Shown: positions 34,852 through 43,685, numbered from the stretch's first letter. The stretch is DNA of 64,000 bases from an uncultured Anaerolineae bacterium (GCA_903838415.1 CAILYI010000272.1:1-64000), one strand, 5' to 3'. Notes: generated by a model from the sequence alone, not told the origin. Program-made: numbers and translations.

Positions 34852-36096
34852 TTATCCCATTGAGACAGCCATCACATCATAGTAAGTGCCCGCGCCAAAG
34901 CCATCGAACATGACGTGGTCACCAGGTCGAATGCTCGGCAGTTGGCGCAGGAAGGCAATCATGCAGGATGCCGCGCTGACGTTGCCAAAATCGTTCAAGA
35001 GCCAGGGCATCGGATACTGCACCCCTTCTTTGAGCAGCTGTTTTCCTTTGAGCAGGTTGATTTTATAGTTGGCATGGTGCACAATGCCAACGTCGATGGT
35101 TTTATCTGAATCCAGTTTGCTCATCAATTCAGAATATTCGCGAAAAACATCCGTCGCCACTTCTACGCCCGAACGCACAAAGAGTTTGACCATGCCCATC
35201 AGCCCGGCCATCACAATCGGCAGGCCGTCGTCGGGCTCGTGCATCATCCCGGCCACGCGGATGTGGCTGGCAGATTCCTGGGAAACTTCCAGGAGGGATT
35301 TCCCGGGGGCCATTTCTTTTGAATGCGGATAATACATGCGCACCTGGAGCAGGCCTTCCTCGTCATAGTTTTCAAAACTTTTGCCGACCATGAACTTCAT
35401 CGTCTCGCCTGGAATGACCCCAATCACGCCCGCGCCATTTCCAAAAAGCTGAAGCGCATTCTTATCCTTGGCGTGACTGGTGAAACGGCTCAAACCTTCT
35501 ATCCCGCCGACCAGCACCTTTTTCCCGGCCAATTCCTCAGCCACGTTGACCTGACCGGGGACGGTCAATTCAGGATTCAGCGCCAGGTGCAGTGCGCCCA
35601 TCGAGCCATCACAGGCTTTGTGAACACTGACTTTGATGGCACTCTCACGGATTCCAGCGCGACGGGCAATCTCCGGCACGTAATCATCAGAAACGGGACC
35701 ACTCATCCCAATCAAGACGCCATCCACATCCGCGGCATTCCATCCGTTGGCAATGACAGCCTGTTTCAAGACGCGCGCGCCCACTTCCAATTCCACCTCG
35801 AGGTGCTCAGCATCCGATAAATCGGGAATGTGATGGCGGCTGACAAAACCCAGTTCGCTCAAATTCATGACGTCCGTATCAGCCAGCGGGAAGCCCAGAC
35901 GATGTCCAACAAACGCGGGCAACTGCGAATTGTCAAAGCTTGCACCCCAGGCCGCATAAGCCCCACCAATTCCCAACGCGGAATTGGTTACGCTTTCCAC
36001 ACCGATTGGAATTCCACCAGCCACCGGGATCGTATCTTTTTCCACATTGGGACGCTCAAAAAATGAAGTACCGGTAATTTTTTCGTTCTCACTCAT
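34852..36096 (-). CDS. KASIII-like (FabH superfamily) thiolase-fold enzyme
   Basis: The ATG at 36096, preceded by CAGGAGAAAATT, is better than the track start at 36168, giving 414 residues. The thiolase fold is shown by the Cys nucleophile in VHKACDGSMGALHLAL, the His in VHHANYKINLL (FabH: HQAN) and the Asn in LNDFGNVSAASCMIAF, so the Cys-His-Asn triad is complete. FabH proteins are near 320 residues; this one is about 90 longer, closer to HMG-CoA synthase, PksG or OleA relatives. It may condense acyl-CoA units in a special lipid or polyketide step. The gene is isolated (no acpP, fab or pks neighbours) and divergent from the Cys/Met-metabolism enzyme. The exact reaction is unknown. Confidence 0.8.
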   Translation of the reverse strand: MSENEKITGTSFFERPNVEKDTIPVAGGIPIGVESVTNSALGIGGAYAAWGASFDNSQLPAFVGHRLGFPLADTDVMNLSELGFVSRHHIPDLSDAEHLEVELEVGARVLKQAVIANGWNAADVDGVLIGMSGPVSDDYVPEIARRAGIRESAIKVSVHKACDGSMGALHLALNPELTVPGQVNVAEELAGKKVLVGGIEGLSRFTSHAKDKNALQLFGNGAGVIGVIPGETMKFMVGKSFENYDEEGLLQVRMYYPHSKEMAPGKSLLEVSQESASHIRVAGMMHEPDDGLPIVMAGLMGMVKLFVRSGVEVATDVFREYSELMSKLDSDKTIDVGIVHHANYKINLLKGKQLLKEGVQYPMPWLLNDFGNVSAASCMIAFLRQLPSIRPGDHVMFDGFGAGTYYDVMAVSMG

Positions 36097-36242
36097 AATT
36101 TTCTCCTGAATATGTTTATTATTACAACCCCCAAGTTCGCCTTCCGCTTCTCGTAGATGCAGAATCAAGTCAGCGCTTTAATCTTCAAATCGGGGGAGGC
36201 TTATAATATACACCAAAATTCGAAACATCAGGAGCAACAAAG

Positions 36243-37445
36243 ATGAAAGAACTTTCCGGGAAAGCCTTCCAAACCCGCGCTGTGCATGCCGGGGAACATG
36301 TTCCTCCGGCGGAGTATACGCCGGTCACAAGCCCGATCTGGCCAACGGTAGGCTACGTCTACGAGAGCATGGATGACACCGACGCCGTGCTGGGTGGAAC
36401 CAAGGAAGGTTTTGTCTATCCACGCTATGCCAGCCCGTCTGTGGCGGCATTTGAACTGGCGGTTGCCAGTCTGGAAGGCGCTGAGGGCGTTCAGGCCTAC
36501 GGAACCGGCATGGCGGCCATCCACGCGGCACTGCTGGCAGCCGGAGCGCGCGCCGGAGCATCCGTCGTCGCGGCGCTGGATGTTTACGGTGCCACCTTCA
36601 GCATGCTGCGCAACCTGTTCAGCACGCTGGGCGTGAGTCTGCGTCTGGTGGACGCCTGTGATTTGCAAGCGGTTGAGGCAGCTGTCAAGGAAACCCATCC
36701 CGCGCTGATTCTGGTCGAGACCATCTCCAACCCGCTGATGAAAGTAGCGGACGTCCCAGCGCTGGCAAAGCTCGCACACCAATACGAAGCTGTCCTGCTG
36801 GTGGATAACACTTTCGCCTCGCCCTATCTCTTTACCCCGCTCCAAGCTGGCGCCGATTACGTCATTCACAGCGCCACAAAATACCTGGGCGGTCACGGTG
36901 ACGTTATGGCGGGCGTCGTCGCCACCTCCGCCGAAAATAAGCAAAAACTTTACGAGTTGAACAAGCTCATCGGCAGCGTCCTGGGGCCTTTTGAAGCATG
37001 GCTGGCGTTGCGCGGCCTGAAAACCCTGCCGCTGCGCATGCGCCAACAATGTCAGAATGCTCAACAAATCGCTGAGTGGCTATCCAAACATCCACGCGTA
37101 GCAAAGGTCAATTTCCCCGGCCTGCCCAGCCATCCGCAGCATGCGCTCGCCGCACAACTTTTCAACGGAAAAGGCTTTGGCGGCATCCTTTCCTTCGAGA
37201 TCAAAGGCGCAGACAAACCGGCGGCCTTCCGTTTTATGGAAGCGCTGCAATTATGCCTGCCTGCCACCACTCTCGGGGATGTTTATTCCCTGGTCTTGCA
37301 CCCAGCAACATCCTCCCACCGCGGCCTGACCCCGGCAGAGCGTGCCCAGGTTGGCATCGGGGATGGACTCGTGCGACTTTCAGCTGGGATTGAAGATGTG
37401 GATGACATTCTGGCCGATCTGGAGCAGGCCCTCGGAAAGAGCTGA
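36243..37445 (+). CDS. Cystathionine gamma-synthase/O-acylhomoserine sulfhydrylase-family PLP enzyme
   Basis: A 400-residue fold-type I PLP enzyme of the Cys/Met metabolism family. Visible motifs: FQTRAVHAGEH at the start, YPRYASPS, the PLP-phosphate turn AYGTGMAAIHA, ETISNPLMKV, the pyridine-contacting Asp in LVDNTFASPYLF, and the PLP Lys in HSATKYLGGHGDVMAG. The family includes cystathionine gamma-synthase and lyases, O-acetylhomoserine sulfhydrylase and methionine gamma-lyase; these cannot be separated by motif alone. A clear ribosome-binding site (AGGAGCAACAAAG) precedes the ATG. No met or cys gene is adjacent, so context gives no help. Confidence 0.88.
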   Translation: MKELSGKAFQTRAVHAGEHVPPAEYTPVTSPIWPTVGYVYESMDDTDAVLGGTKEGFVYPRYASPSVAAFELAVASLEGAEGVQAYGTGMAAIHAALLAAGARAGASVVAALDVYGATFSMLRNLFSTLGVSLRLVDACDLQAVEAAVKETHPALILVETISNPLMKVADVPALAKLAHQYEAVLLVDNTFASPYLFTPLQAGADYVIHSATKYLGGHGDVMAGVVATSAENKQKLYELNKLIGSVLGPFEAWLALRGLKTLPLRMRQQCQNAQQIAEWLSKHPRVAKVNFPGLPSHPQHALAAQLFNGKGFGGILSFEIKGADKPAAFRFMEALQLCLPATTLGDVYSLVLHPATSSHRGLTPAERAQVGIGDGLVRLSAGIEDVDDILADLEQALGKS

Positions 37446-37505
37446 CCGAAGCCGTAAACTGACGATGAAAGGCTTGTTTTTCTCAAAAGCTGATCGTACC
37501 AAAGA

Positions 37506-38144
37506 TTACCTCCCAGGTTTAATCAAAAACTGACAATAACTCGTGCCCCGTGAGGTTTTCTCCAGGCGAGCAGTTTGTTCCACGCCCACCCCGAGTTTCC
37601 GCGCCAGGAGCAAGCCATCCATGCGACAAAGCTCCGGGTGGGCGGCGACAATCTCAGCGTAGGGACAATGCTCGAAAATAATGATCGGCCCGGCAGAATG
37701 GACTTCCCAACGCGCGAGATACCCAATCCGGTTGAGATGTTCCATCAGATGCGTAATTCGGCGTGAAAAAGCTGCCGGGCTGTTCGGCATGGCCCGGCAG
37801 CTTTCACAATCCGCATAAACCTGGTTGGCCAGAGTCACTAACGCAGCCTCGGTAGACTCCGGCGGCAGAACATCAAGCCATTTGCGCAAAACGGAATCCG
37901 CCAACCAGGCCAGGTTATTCCCCACCGCGGCATCACTCAGCCCAAAAATCTGCGCCCGGCGCCCGCGGCCATCGCCCTGACGAGCCCCAAGCACCTGCAC
38001 GCGTCCATCCGAAACCAAAATGGCAAGGTGATGGCGAATATTAGCAGATGTTACACGCAACGCGCGACTGATTTCAGCTGTGCTGACTCCGTTGTGCAGG
38101 CGCAAATATGCAAGAATTCGTTGGCGGGACGTTTGAACTGTCAT
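37506..38144 (-). CDS. SufR-like Fe-S-dependent winged-helix repressor
   Basis: The track start (38306) reaches into the divergent operon; the realistic starts are the ATGs at 38144 (MTVQTSRQRIL) or 38156, giving 212 or 216 residues. Residues 1-70 are a DeoR/ArsR-like winged helix (RILAYLRLHNGVSTAEISRALRVTSANIRHHLAIL, then a basic wing GRGRRAQIF). The C-terminal half carries cysteines in FEHCPYAEIVAAHPELC and SYCQFLI. This C-x12-C...C order matches the cluster-binding part of SufR, which holds a [4Fe-4S] cluster. An extra CESC pair lies near residue 113. Divergent transcription from iscX-nuoB-nuoCD-nuoI across a 38-bp palindrome suggests that it regulates them, rather than a suf operon. Confidence 0.8.
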   Translation of the reverse strand: MTVQTSRQRILAYLRLHNGVSTAEISRALRVTSANIRHHLAILVSDGRVQVLGARQGDGRGRRAQIFGLSDAAVGNNLAWLADSVLRKWLDVLPPESTEAALVTLANQVYADCESCRAMPNSPAAFSRRITHLMEHLNRIGYLARWEVHSAGPIIIFEHCPYAEIVAAHPELCRMDGLLLARKLGVGVEQTARLEKTSRGTSYCQFLIKPGR

Positions 38145-38168
38145 GACATTTGTCATCTTATCATCACT

Positions 38169-38206
38169 AATTGAATTATGCAAATAAATATTTGCATAAT
38201 TCAATT
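38169..38206. promoter_or_regulatory. 38-bp palindromic operator between the SufR-like gene and iscX-nuo
   Basis: The arms AATTGAATTATGCAAATA (38169-38186) and its exact reverse complement (38189-38206) are separated only by AA. The right end overlaps the -35 box of the iscX promoter by two bases. A second shorter palindrome, ATGACA-TT-TGTCAT (38143-38156), covers the two possible start codons of the regulator gene. The long palindrome is the obvious binding site for the divergent SufR-like regulator. Confidence 0.85.
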
Positions 38207-38233
38207 GACGCCCATCCCCCTCCCCGTTATAAT
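38205..38233 (+). promoter_or_regulatory. Sigma-70-type promoter of the iscX-nuo operon
   Basis: TTGACG (38205-38210), a 17-base spacer, then TATAAT (38228-38233). The iscX ATG begins ten bases after the -10 box, so the transcript would have almost no leader. Confidence 0.85.
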
Positions 38234-38243
38234 TTTCACAATC

Positions 38244-38450
38244 ATGGCAGAACCGCTTAACTGGGAATCCATCTTCGCGATTGCGCTGGCTTTGAAGGCC
38301 GCACATCCGCAGGTGGCGTTGGAAAATGTCTCGCTCCAGATGATTTACAAATGGACGCTGGCACTCCCTGCTTTCGAAGACGATCCGGCACTCGCCAATG
38401 ACGATATCCTTGCAGCAATATACCAGGACTGGTACGAGGAGACTTTATGA
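38244..38450 (+). CDS. iscX: IscX-family iron-sulfur assembly regulator protein
   Basis: The track begins at 38178, inside the operator; the ATG at 38244 gives 68 residues that match IscX from end to end. Compare LNWESIFAIALALKAAHPQV, SLQMIYKWTLALPAFEDDP and NDDILAAIYQDWYEE with the E. coli protein (about 66 residues): the acidic helical fold, the W..L..F.DDP core and the acidic C-terminus are all present. IscX binds IscS and frataxin-type partners and tunes cluster assembly. Here it is not in an isc operon; it is the first gene of the nuo operon, overlapping nuoB by four bases (ATGA). Together with the SufR-like regulator this links Complex I subunits to Fe-S supply. Confidence 0.85.
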   Translation: MAEPLNWESIFAIALALKAAHPQVALENVSLQMIYKWTLALPAFEDDPALANDDILAAIYQDWYEETL

Positions 38451-39100
38451 GCACAAATGAACTCAACCTGCCGGACTTCAACATCCCGGAGGAGCTGGAC
38501 GGGAAAGTATCGATTACCACGCTTGACCGAATTTACAACTTTGGGCGGCGTTCCTCCATCTGGCCGATGATGTTTGGCCTGGCCTGCTGCGCGATTGAAA
38601 TGATCGCAGCGCAGGCGGCGCGTTATGACATGGCGCGCTTCGGTATGGAAGTGATGCGCCCCAGCCCACGCCAAAGTGACGTGATGATTGTTGCCGGAAC
38701 CGTCACCAAGAAAATGATCCCGTCAATCGTACGTCTGTTCAACCAGATGCCCGAACCCAAGTATGTGGTGGCGATGGGCGCTTGCGCTTCAGGCGGCGGT
38801 CCATTCAAAGAAGGCTATAACGTTGTCGCCGGAATTGACAAATTCCTGCCGGTCGATATTTACATCCCTGGCTGCCCGCCCACCCCACAGGCACTGATGG
38901 CTGGCATGATCAAGCTCCAGGAAAAAATTGACAAGCAATCCATCAGCAAGGTGCGCTGGTATCAAAAAGGCGCCGACTCAGTGGAAGTGGCAGTCCCCTT
39001 CCTTGGACCGGATCTGATCGACCCGCGCCGCATCCCTGAAATCAAGGCCAAGGCCGCCGAACTGGCGAATCCTCCCGCCCCGGCCACTGAAAACGCGTAG
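38447..39100 (+). CDS. nuoB: NADH-quinone oxidoreductase subunit B
   Basis: A 217-residue subunit of the peripheral arm of Complex I that carries cluster N2, the last in the electron path to quinone. The ligands are visible: the Cys pair in GLACCAIEM, Cys in GACASGGG, and Cys in [11 protein letters not shown]. It is longer than E. coli NuoB at the C-terminus by a polar tail ([15 protein letters not shown]). Its start overlaps the iscX stop (ATGA). It is followed after 10 bases by nuoCD, and the order B-CD-I is the core of the Q-module. The genes for NuoA, H, J-N and E, F, G are not in the window. Confidence 0.96.
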   Translation: MSTNELNLPDFNIPEELDGKVSITTLDRIYNFGRRSSIWPMMFGLACCAIEMIAAQAARYDMARFGMEVMRPSPRQSDVMIVAGTVTKKMIPSIVRLFNQMPEPKYVVAMGACASGGGPFKEGYNVVAGIDKFLPVDIYIPGCPPTPQALMAGMIKLQEKIDKQSISKVRWYQKGADSVEVAVPFLGPDLIDPRRIPEIKAKAAELANPPAPATENA

Positions 39101-39110
39101 GAGCAACGAT

Positions 39111-40856
39111 ATGGCTACCCCTGTAATCACTGAAACAATCGATTTGGCGGCCAAATTCCCCGGCACAGTTACTGCCGACGCCCGCCCCGGCTTTTCCGGC
39201 TGGATGGTGGAAAAAGACTCCCTGCTAAAAGTGGCGGCCGCGCTGCATGACGAATTGGGCTACGACCTGCTCTCCTCCGTCACCGGCGTGGACTATATCG
39301 AACAGAATAAACTGGAAGTGGTTTACCACGCCTACAAATCGACCGGCGGCCCGGCGCTTGTTTTCAAGACGCAAGCCGAACGCGTTGATCCGGTCGAAAT
39401 TCCTTCCGTAGTCTCCATTTGGCCGGGCGCTGAACTTCAGGAGCGCGAAGCATGGGATATGTTCGGGATTAAATTTACCGGACATCCTGACCTGCGCCGC
39501 ATCCTGATGTGGGAAGGCTTTGAAGGTTTCCCCCTGCGCAAGGATTGGAAGGAAGCTTTTTACGAAGAAGATACCAAGCCGCTCAAGAGCCGCTGGCCCG
39601 AAGGCCGGCACACTTATGCCGAACAGAAAAATCCCTACGGCGATAACATCATGTTCACCCCAGGCTTCGACCCGGAGAAGTGGACTCCCACGGACCCTGA
39701 AGAAGCGTTGTATGCCGCGCTGAAAAAGTACAAGACCGAAGAAAAAGACGGCATCAAAACGGATCACATCATCGTCAACATGGGTCCGCAGCATCCCTCC
39801 ACGCACGGAGTATTCCGCGCCGTGGTGGTGCTGGATGGCGAAACGGTCGTCAGTCTGAAACCGGTCATGGGCTACCTGCATCGCAACCACGAGAAAATCG
39901 GCGAGCGCAATACCTTCCTGCAAAACATGCCCTACACCGACCGCCTGGATTATTTCAACTCCATGTACAACAACTGGGGCTATGCCCTGGCCGTTGAAAA
40001 ACTGATGGGGGTTCAGGTACCGGAACGCGCCGAATATATCCGCGTGATTATGGGCGAACTCAGCCGCATCCAGAATCACCTGATCCTGTTTGGCATGCTC
40101 TGGAATGACCTGGGCGCCTACTTCACCCCGGCCCTGTACGCCTTCGAAGAACGCGAACTGATCCTGGATATTTTCGAATCGGTTGCCGGTTCGCGCATGA
40201 TGTGCAACTACCACCGCTTTGGCGGCGTGGTGCGCGACATCGACGAAGCCAACATGAAAAAGATCAAAGAATTGGTCTTTGAGCGTCTGCCGCGCAAAGC
40301 GGAAGAATTTGACCGCCTGCTCTCTGAAAATGAAATTTTCACCTCCCGCACAAAAGGCGTCGGCTACCTGAGCCCCGAAGATTCAATCGCCTACTCCGTC
40401 ACCGGACCCAACCTACGGGCCGCTGGTATCCCTTACGATATCCGCCGCGCCGATCCTTACGGTATCTATGACCGTTTTGAATTCGACATCCCGGTACGCC
40501 ATAACAGTGATCTGTACGATCGCTACTGCCTGCGTGTGGATGAAATCATCCAGTCGCTGCGCATTTTACAGCAGGCTGTCAAGCAGATTCCCGAAGGGCC
40601 GTTCCTGGCTGGAAAGCCGCAGTATCAGGTGCGCGTCCCGGCTGGTGAAGCGTATGGGCGCGTGGAAGGGCCCAAGGGCGAGCTTGGTTTCTACGTTGTC
40701 TCCAACGGCAAGGGCAACCCCTATCGCTACCACATCCGCACGCCATCGTTCGTCAACATCACTGCGGTGGAAAAGATGTGCGTTGGCACCAAGATCGCAG
40801 ACTTCGTTTCCATTCTGGGCACGGTGGATATCGTGCTCGGTGAACTCGACCGGTAG
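39111..40856 (+). CDS. nuoCD: NADH-quinone oxidoreductase NuoC-NuoD fusion
   Basis: A 581-residue fusion of the 30-kDa and 49-kDa peripheral-arm subunits. Residues 1-200 are NuoC-like ([18 protein letters not shown], then [23 protein letters not shown], the signature of NuoC). From about residue 217 the NuoD part starts with [18 protein letters not shown] and has [15 protein letters not shown] (quinone-site His), [26 protein letters not shown] and the end [18 protein letters not shown]. Fusions of C and D are common in proteobacteria and known in other groups. It has a ribosome-binding site (GTAGGAGCAACGAT) in a 10-base gap after nuoB. NuoI follows after 11 bases. Confidence 0.95.
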   Translation: MATPVITETIDLAAKFPGTVTADARPGFSGWMVEKDSLLKVAAALHDELGYDLLSSVTGVDYIEQNKLEVVYHAYKSTGGPALVFKTQAERVDPVEIPSVVSIWPGAELQEREAWDMFGIKFTGHPDLRRILMWEGFEGFPLRKDWKEAFYEEDTKPLKSRWPEGRHTYAEQKNPYGDNIMFTPGFDPEKWTPTDPEEALYAALKKYKTEEKDGIKTDHIIVNMGPQHPSTHGVFRAVVVLDGETVVSLKPVMGYLHRNHEKIGERNTFLQNMPYTDRLDYFNSMYNNWGYALAVEKLMGVQVPERAEYIRVIMGELSRIQNHLILFGMLWNDLGAYFTPALYAFEERELILDIFESVAGSRMMCNYHRFGGVVRDIDEANMKKIKELVFERLPRKAEEFDRLLSENEIFTSRTKGVGYLSPEDSIAYSVTGPNLRAAGIPYDIRRADPYGIYDRFEFDIPVRHNSDLYDRYCLRVDEIIQSLRILQQAVKQIPEGPFLAGKPQYQVRVPAGEAYGRVEGPKGELGFYVVSNGKGNPYRYHIRTPSFVNITAVEKMCVGTKIADFVSILGTVDIVLGELDR

Positions 40857-40867
40857 GAGCGTGAAAT

Positions 40868-41449
40868 ATGTATGGACTAGGTTTACTCAAAGGTCTCAGC
40901 GTCACTCTTAATCGTTTCGTTGAATCCTACACGGAAGATTTCCGCTGGTTGTTCAAGCGCTATGGAAAAGTGGAATTTCGGACCAGTAAGGACGCCCGGG
41001 GCACTTTCACCATCGAATACCCCGAACAAAAACTTCCATCCCCGGAAGAATTCCGCTATGTGCCCTTCCTGGTATACGACGAAGGCGAAAACGGCGAAAA
41101 GAATATCCGCTGTACTTCCTGCGGTATCTGCGCCAAAGCCTGCCCGCCGCAATGCATCTGGATTGTCCGCACCAGCGACCCGTCCACAGGCCGCCCTATG
41201 CCACAACCCGCCGAGTTTTACATCGACGCCGATGTGTGCATGAACTGCGGTTTCTGCGCCGAATACTGCCCCTTCGACGCCATCAAGATGGATCACGATT
41301 ACGAAATCGCTTCCTTCGGGCGCAATTTGCTCAATAAAGAACGCCTGATGAAACCCGTCTCCTATTACGCCAACATCCGCCCCAAGAACAACGCCCGCGA
41401 AGAAGCCGCGCGCGCAGAGAAAGCCGCTGCCAAAGCCGCCAAGGCCTAA
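40868..41449 (+). CDS. nuoI: NADH-quinone oxidoreductase subunit I
   Basis: A 193-residue ferredoxin-like subunit carrying clusters N6a and N6b. The two motifs are CTSCGICAKACPPQC and CMNCGFCAEYCPF, each followed by a Cys-Pro. The N-terminus holds the amphipathic helices that pack on the membrane arm, and the C-terminus is an Ala/Glu/Lys-rich tail (AREEAARAEKAAAKAAKA). It ends the iscX-nuoB-nuoCD-nuoI operon. The gap after it contains a hairpin and the next promoter. Confidence 0.95.
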   Translation: MYGLGLLKGLSVTLNRFVESYTEDFRWLFKRYGKVEFRTSKDARGTFTIEYPEQKLPSPEEFRYVPFLVYDEGENGEKNIRCTSCGICAKACPPQCIWIVRTSDPSTGRPMPQPAEFYIDADVCMNCGFCAEYCPFDAIKMDHDYEIASFGRNLLNKERLMKPVSYYANIRPKNNAREEAARAEKAAAKAAKA

Positions 41450-41499
41450 TCAGCGGAAAAGACGCCAATTTTCAGTGGGCAACCATCCGCAAGAATAAA

Positions 41500-41536
41500 A
41501 GATTGCAGGTTAGGGTATAATCCTGACCTGCAATCT
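41500..41536. promoter_or_regulatory. Palindrome with TATAAT in its loop, between nuoI and mrp
   Basis: AGATTGCAGGTTAGG (41500-41514) pairs with CCTGACCTGCAATCT (41522-41536), with one G-U pair if read as RNA. The seven-base centre is GTATAAT, a perfect -10 box (41516-41521) placed 57 bases before the mrp start. It may be an operator around the mrp promoter, or the nuo terminator (no strong T tract follows). Confidence 0.6.
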
Positions 41537-41577
41537 GAGTTTAATGTTCACAAATCCCTTTCACAGGTAGAAAAATA

Positions 41578-42648
41578 ATGACCGAAATCACACGAGATGC
41601 TGTGCTAGCGGCTCTCAGCAAAGTACAAGAACCCGAATTACATCAAGACCTGGTCACACTCGGCATGGTACGAGACATAGTAATCGATGGAAACGCAGTC
41701 AGTTTCAGCGTCATGTTGACGACGCCAGCCTGTCCCTTGCGCGGCAAAATCGAAAAAGAATCCCGGGAAGCGGTTGAAGCCATCGGGGCCAGCAAAGTCA
41801 CCGTCAAACTTGATTCGGATGTCCCGAACGATGGGCGCATGCGCGGACTGGTAAATGCTCCCGTTCGAAATGCCATCGCCATCGCTTCAGGGAAAGGCGG
41901 CGTAGGGAAAAGCACGGTCGCCGTTAATCTGGCCGTTGCCCTGGCCCAAAGCGGTGCCCGCATCGGATTGATGGATGCCGATATTTATGGCCCCAACGTA
42001 CCCACCATGATGGGTGCGCCCACCATGCCCAGTCCCAAAAACGATAAGCTCCAACCCGCCGAATCGTATGGCGTGAAAATGATGTCGATGGGATACCTCG
42101 TCAAACCAGGGCAACCGCTCATCTGGCGTGGCCCGATGCTCAATTCCGCCATCCGCCAGTTCATCAGCGACGTGGAATGGGGCGAGCTGGATTATCTGAT
42201 CATCGATCTGCCGCCGGGAACTGGCGATGCGCCGCTTTCGCTGGCTCAGGCCTTGCCGCTTTCCGGTGTGGTGATCGTGACCCTGCCGCAAGCCGTCTCA
42301 CTCGAAGACGCCAGCCGTGGCCTGGAAATGTTCAAAACTCTCGATGTGCCGATTTTGGGCGTCATCGAAAACATGAGCTACCTGACTCTGCCCGATGGCT
42401 CAAAGATGGATGTATTTGGTCAGGGCGGCGGCGAAGCCATGGCGAAACACTATGACGTGCCCTTCCTGGGCGCCATCCCAATGAATCCCAATGTCCGCAT
42501 CGGCGGCGATAACGGCAAACCGATTGTGATTGCCGATCCCACGTCCGACGCAGCCAAGGCGCTGATTTCCCTGGCCGAAACCGTTGCCGCGCACATCAGC
42601 ATCGCGGCGCTCGATGGCAATAACGCCCCCACCATCGACATCATATAG
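41578..42648 (+). CDS. apbC: Mrp/ApbC-type Fe-S carrier ATPase
   Basis: A 356-residue P-loop protein. Residues 1-90 are a MIP18/DUF59 domain (VLAALSKVQEPELHQDL). The NBP35/Mrp ATPase domain follows with the deviant Walker A GKGGVGKSTVAVNLA, DADIYGPNVPTMMG, IDLPPGTGDAPLSLAQ and the end ADPTSDAAKAL. Unlike many ApbC proteins, a clear CxxC cluster motif is not visible near the C-terminus; the expected place reads SYLTLPDGSKMDVFGQGGG. ApbC/Mrp proteins deliver Fe-S clusters and some act in Complex I assembly (Ind1). The location directly after nuoI, behind its own candidate promoter, supports that role by context. The missing CxxC is a reason for caution. Confidence 0.9.
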   Translation: MTEITRDAVLAALSKVQEPELHQDLVTLGMVRDIVIDGNAVSFSVMLTTPACPLRGKIEKESREAVEAIGASKVTVKLDSDVPNDGRMRGLVNAPVRNAIAIASGKGGVGKSTVAVNLAVALAQSGARIGLMDADIYGPNVPTMMGAPTMPSPKNDKLQPAESYGVKMMSMGYLVKPGQPLIWRGPMLNSAIRQFISDVEWGELDYLIIDLPPGTGDAPLSLAQALPLSGVVIVTLPQAVSLEDASRGLEMFKTLDVPILGVIENMSYLTLPDGSKMDVFGQGGGEAMAKHYDVPFLGAIPMNPNVRIGGDNGKPIVIADPTSDAAKALISLAETVAAHISIAALDGNNAPTIDII

Positions 42649-42695
42649 AACAATTTCACCATCTGCCCCTAACGAGATGGGAATCGCATGGATGT

Positions 42696-43673
42696 ATGCA
42701 AAATAATATTGTCGGTATCCGCTTTAGCAAAGTAGGCAAGGTCTATCATTTCGACGCCACCCCGGTCCCAGATTTAGTGGTAGGCGAATCTGTCATCGTC
42801 GATACGGTTCGAGGGCGCCAGATTGGCGAAGTAATCCAACGTATCGAAAATCCCCCGCCCCCGCCGGAGGGAACCTGGAAAGCTGTCGAACGCAGAGCTA
42901 CTCCGGCTGACTTACTCTTGCGGCAAAGCTGGGGCCAGCAACAGATCGAGGCCATGATTAACTGCCGGGCACGCTCCTCCGAATTGCAGCTGGCAGGCAT
43001 CAAAATCATCGCCGCTGAATACTCCTTTGACGGAGCGCGGCTGGCTTTCATGTTCAGCACTGAAACTGAAGACAAAGTCGATCTCAAATCACTGCGCAAG
43101 GATATGCAGAAGATTTATCCACAGACACAGGTGGAAATGCGCCAGATTGGCCCACGCGATGTGGCCAAGTTATTGGGCGGCATGGGCGCCTGCGGGTTGG
43201 AAACGCGCTGTTGTTCCAAGTTTTTGACCGACTTTAGCCCGATTTCGATCAAAATGGCCAAGGAACAGGGCATCTCACTGACCCCGACCGAAATCACCGG
43301 CATGTGCGGACGCTTGCGCTGCTGCCTGATTTACGAGTACGAACAGTACGTCGCCGCCCGCAAAGAGCTTCCCAAACGGGGCAAGCGCGTGGTGACCCCG
43401 GACGGTGAAGGCAAAGTGCTCGATACCTATCCTATGCGCAATGTCGTGCTGGTTGAAATCGATCCGAAGCCCCAGCCGCCGGAACGCACAGATCGACCGG
43501 AGCGTTTTGAACGTCCCGAGCGACCAGTGGTGCGCGAATTTCCACGTGAACAGCTCGAACCCTGGGATGAACTGGAAGCACTGCGCCGCAAAGCCGAAGC
43601 CCCCTGCGACAAACACGAAGGCGGCGAGTGTGATTGTGGCAAAAGCGAAAAGAAAGACACTAGCAAAAAATGA
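42696..43673 (+). CDS. ricT: PSP1-domain protein, RicT/YaaT-like
   Basis: A 325-residue protein of the PSP1 family. It starts IVGIRFSKVGKVYHFDATP, contains RQIGEVIQRIENPP, and has the conserved Cys motifs ACGLETRCCSKFL and GMCGRLRCCLIYEYEQY. In Bacillus RicT (YaaT) these Cys help bind [4Fe-4S] clusters in the Ric complex, which affects RNase Y. The C-terminal 70 residues form a charged tail rich in Pro/Arg/Glu and ending with an unusual Cys-rich stretch (CDKHEGGECDCGKSEK). It follows mrp after 47 bases and may be co-transcribed. Clustering of nuo, mrp and ricT, all Fe-S proteins, is notable. Confidence 0.9.
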   Translation: MQNNIVGIRFSKVGKVYHFDATPVPDLVVGESVIVDTVRGRQIGEVIQRIENPPPPPEGTWKAVERRATPADLLLRQSWGQQQIEAMINCRARSSELQLAGIKIIAAEYSFDGARLAFMFSTETEDKVDLKSLRKDMQKIYPQTQVEMRQIGPRDVAKLLGGMGACGLETRCCSKFLTDFSPISIKMAKEQGISLTPTEITGMCGRLRCCLIYEYEQYVAARKELPKRGKRVVTPDGEGKVLDTYPMRNVVLVEIDPKPQPPERTDRPERFERPERPVVREFPREQLEPWDELEALRRKAEAPCDKHEGGECDCGKSEKKDTSKK

Positions 43674-43685
43674 GAAGGTAAAGCC

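Noticed and set aside
39225-40214. 329-codon ORF opposite nuoCD
   Set aside because: It is a shadow of the NuoCD frame; the sense frame is conserved.
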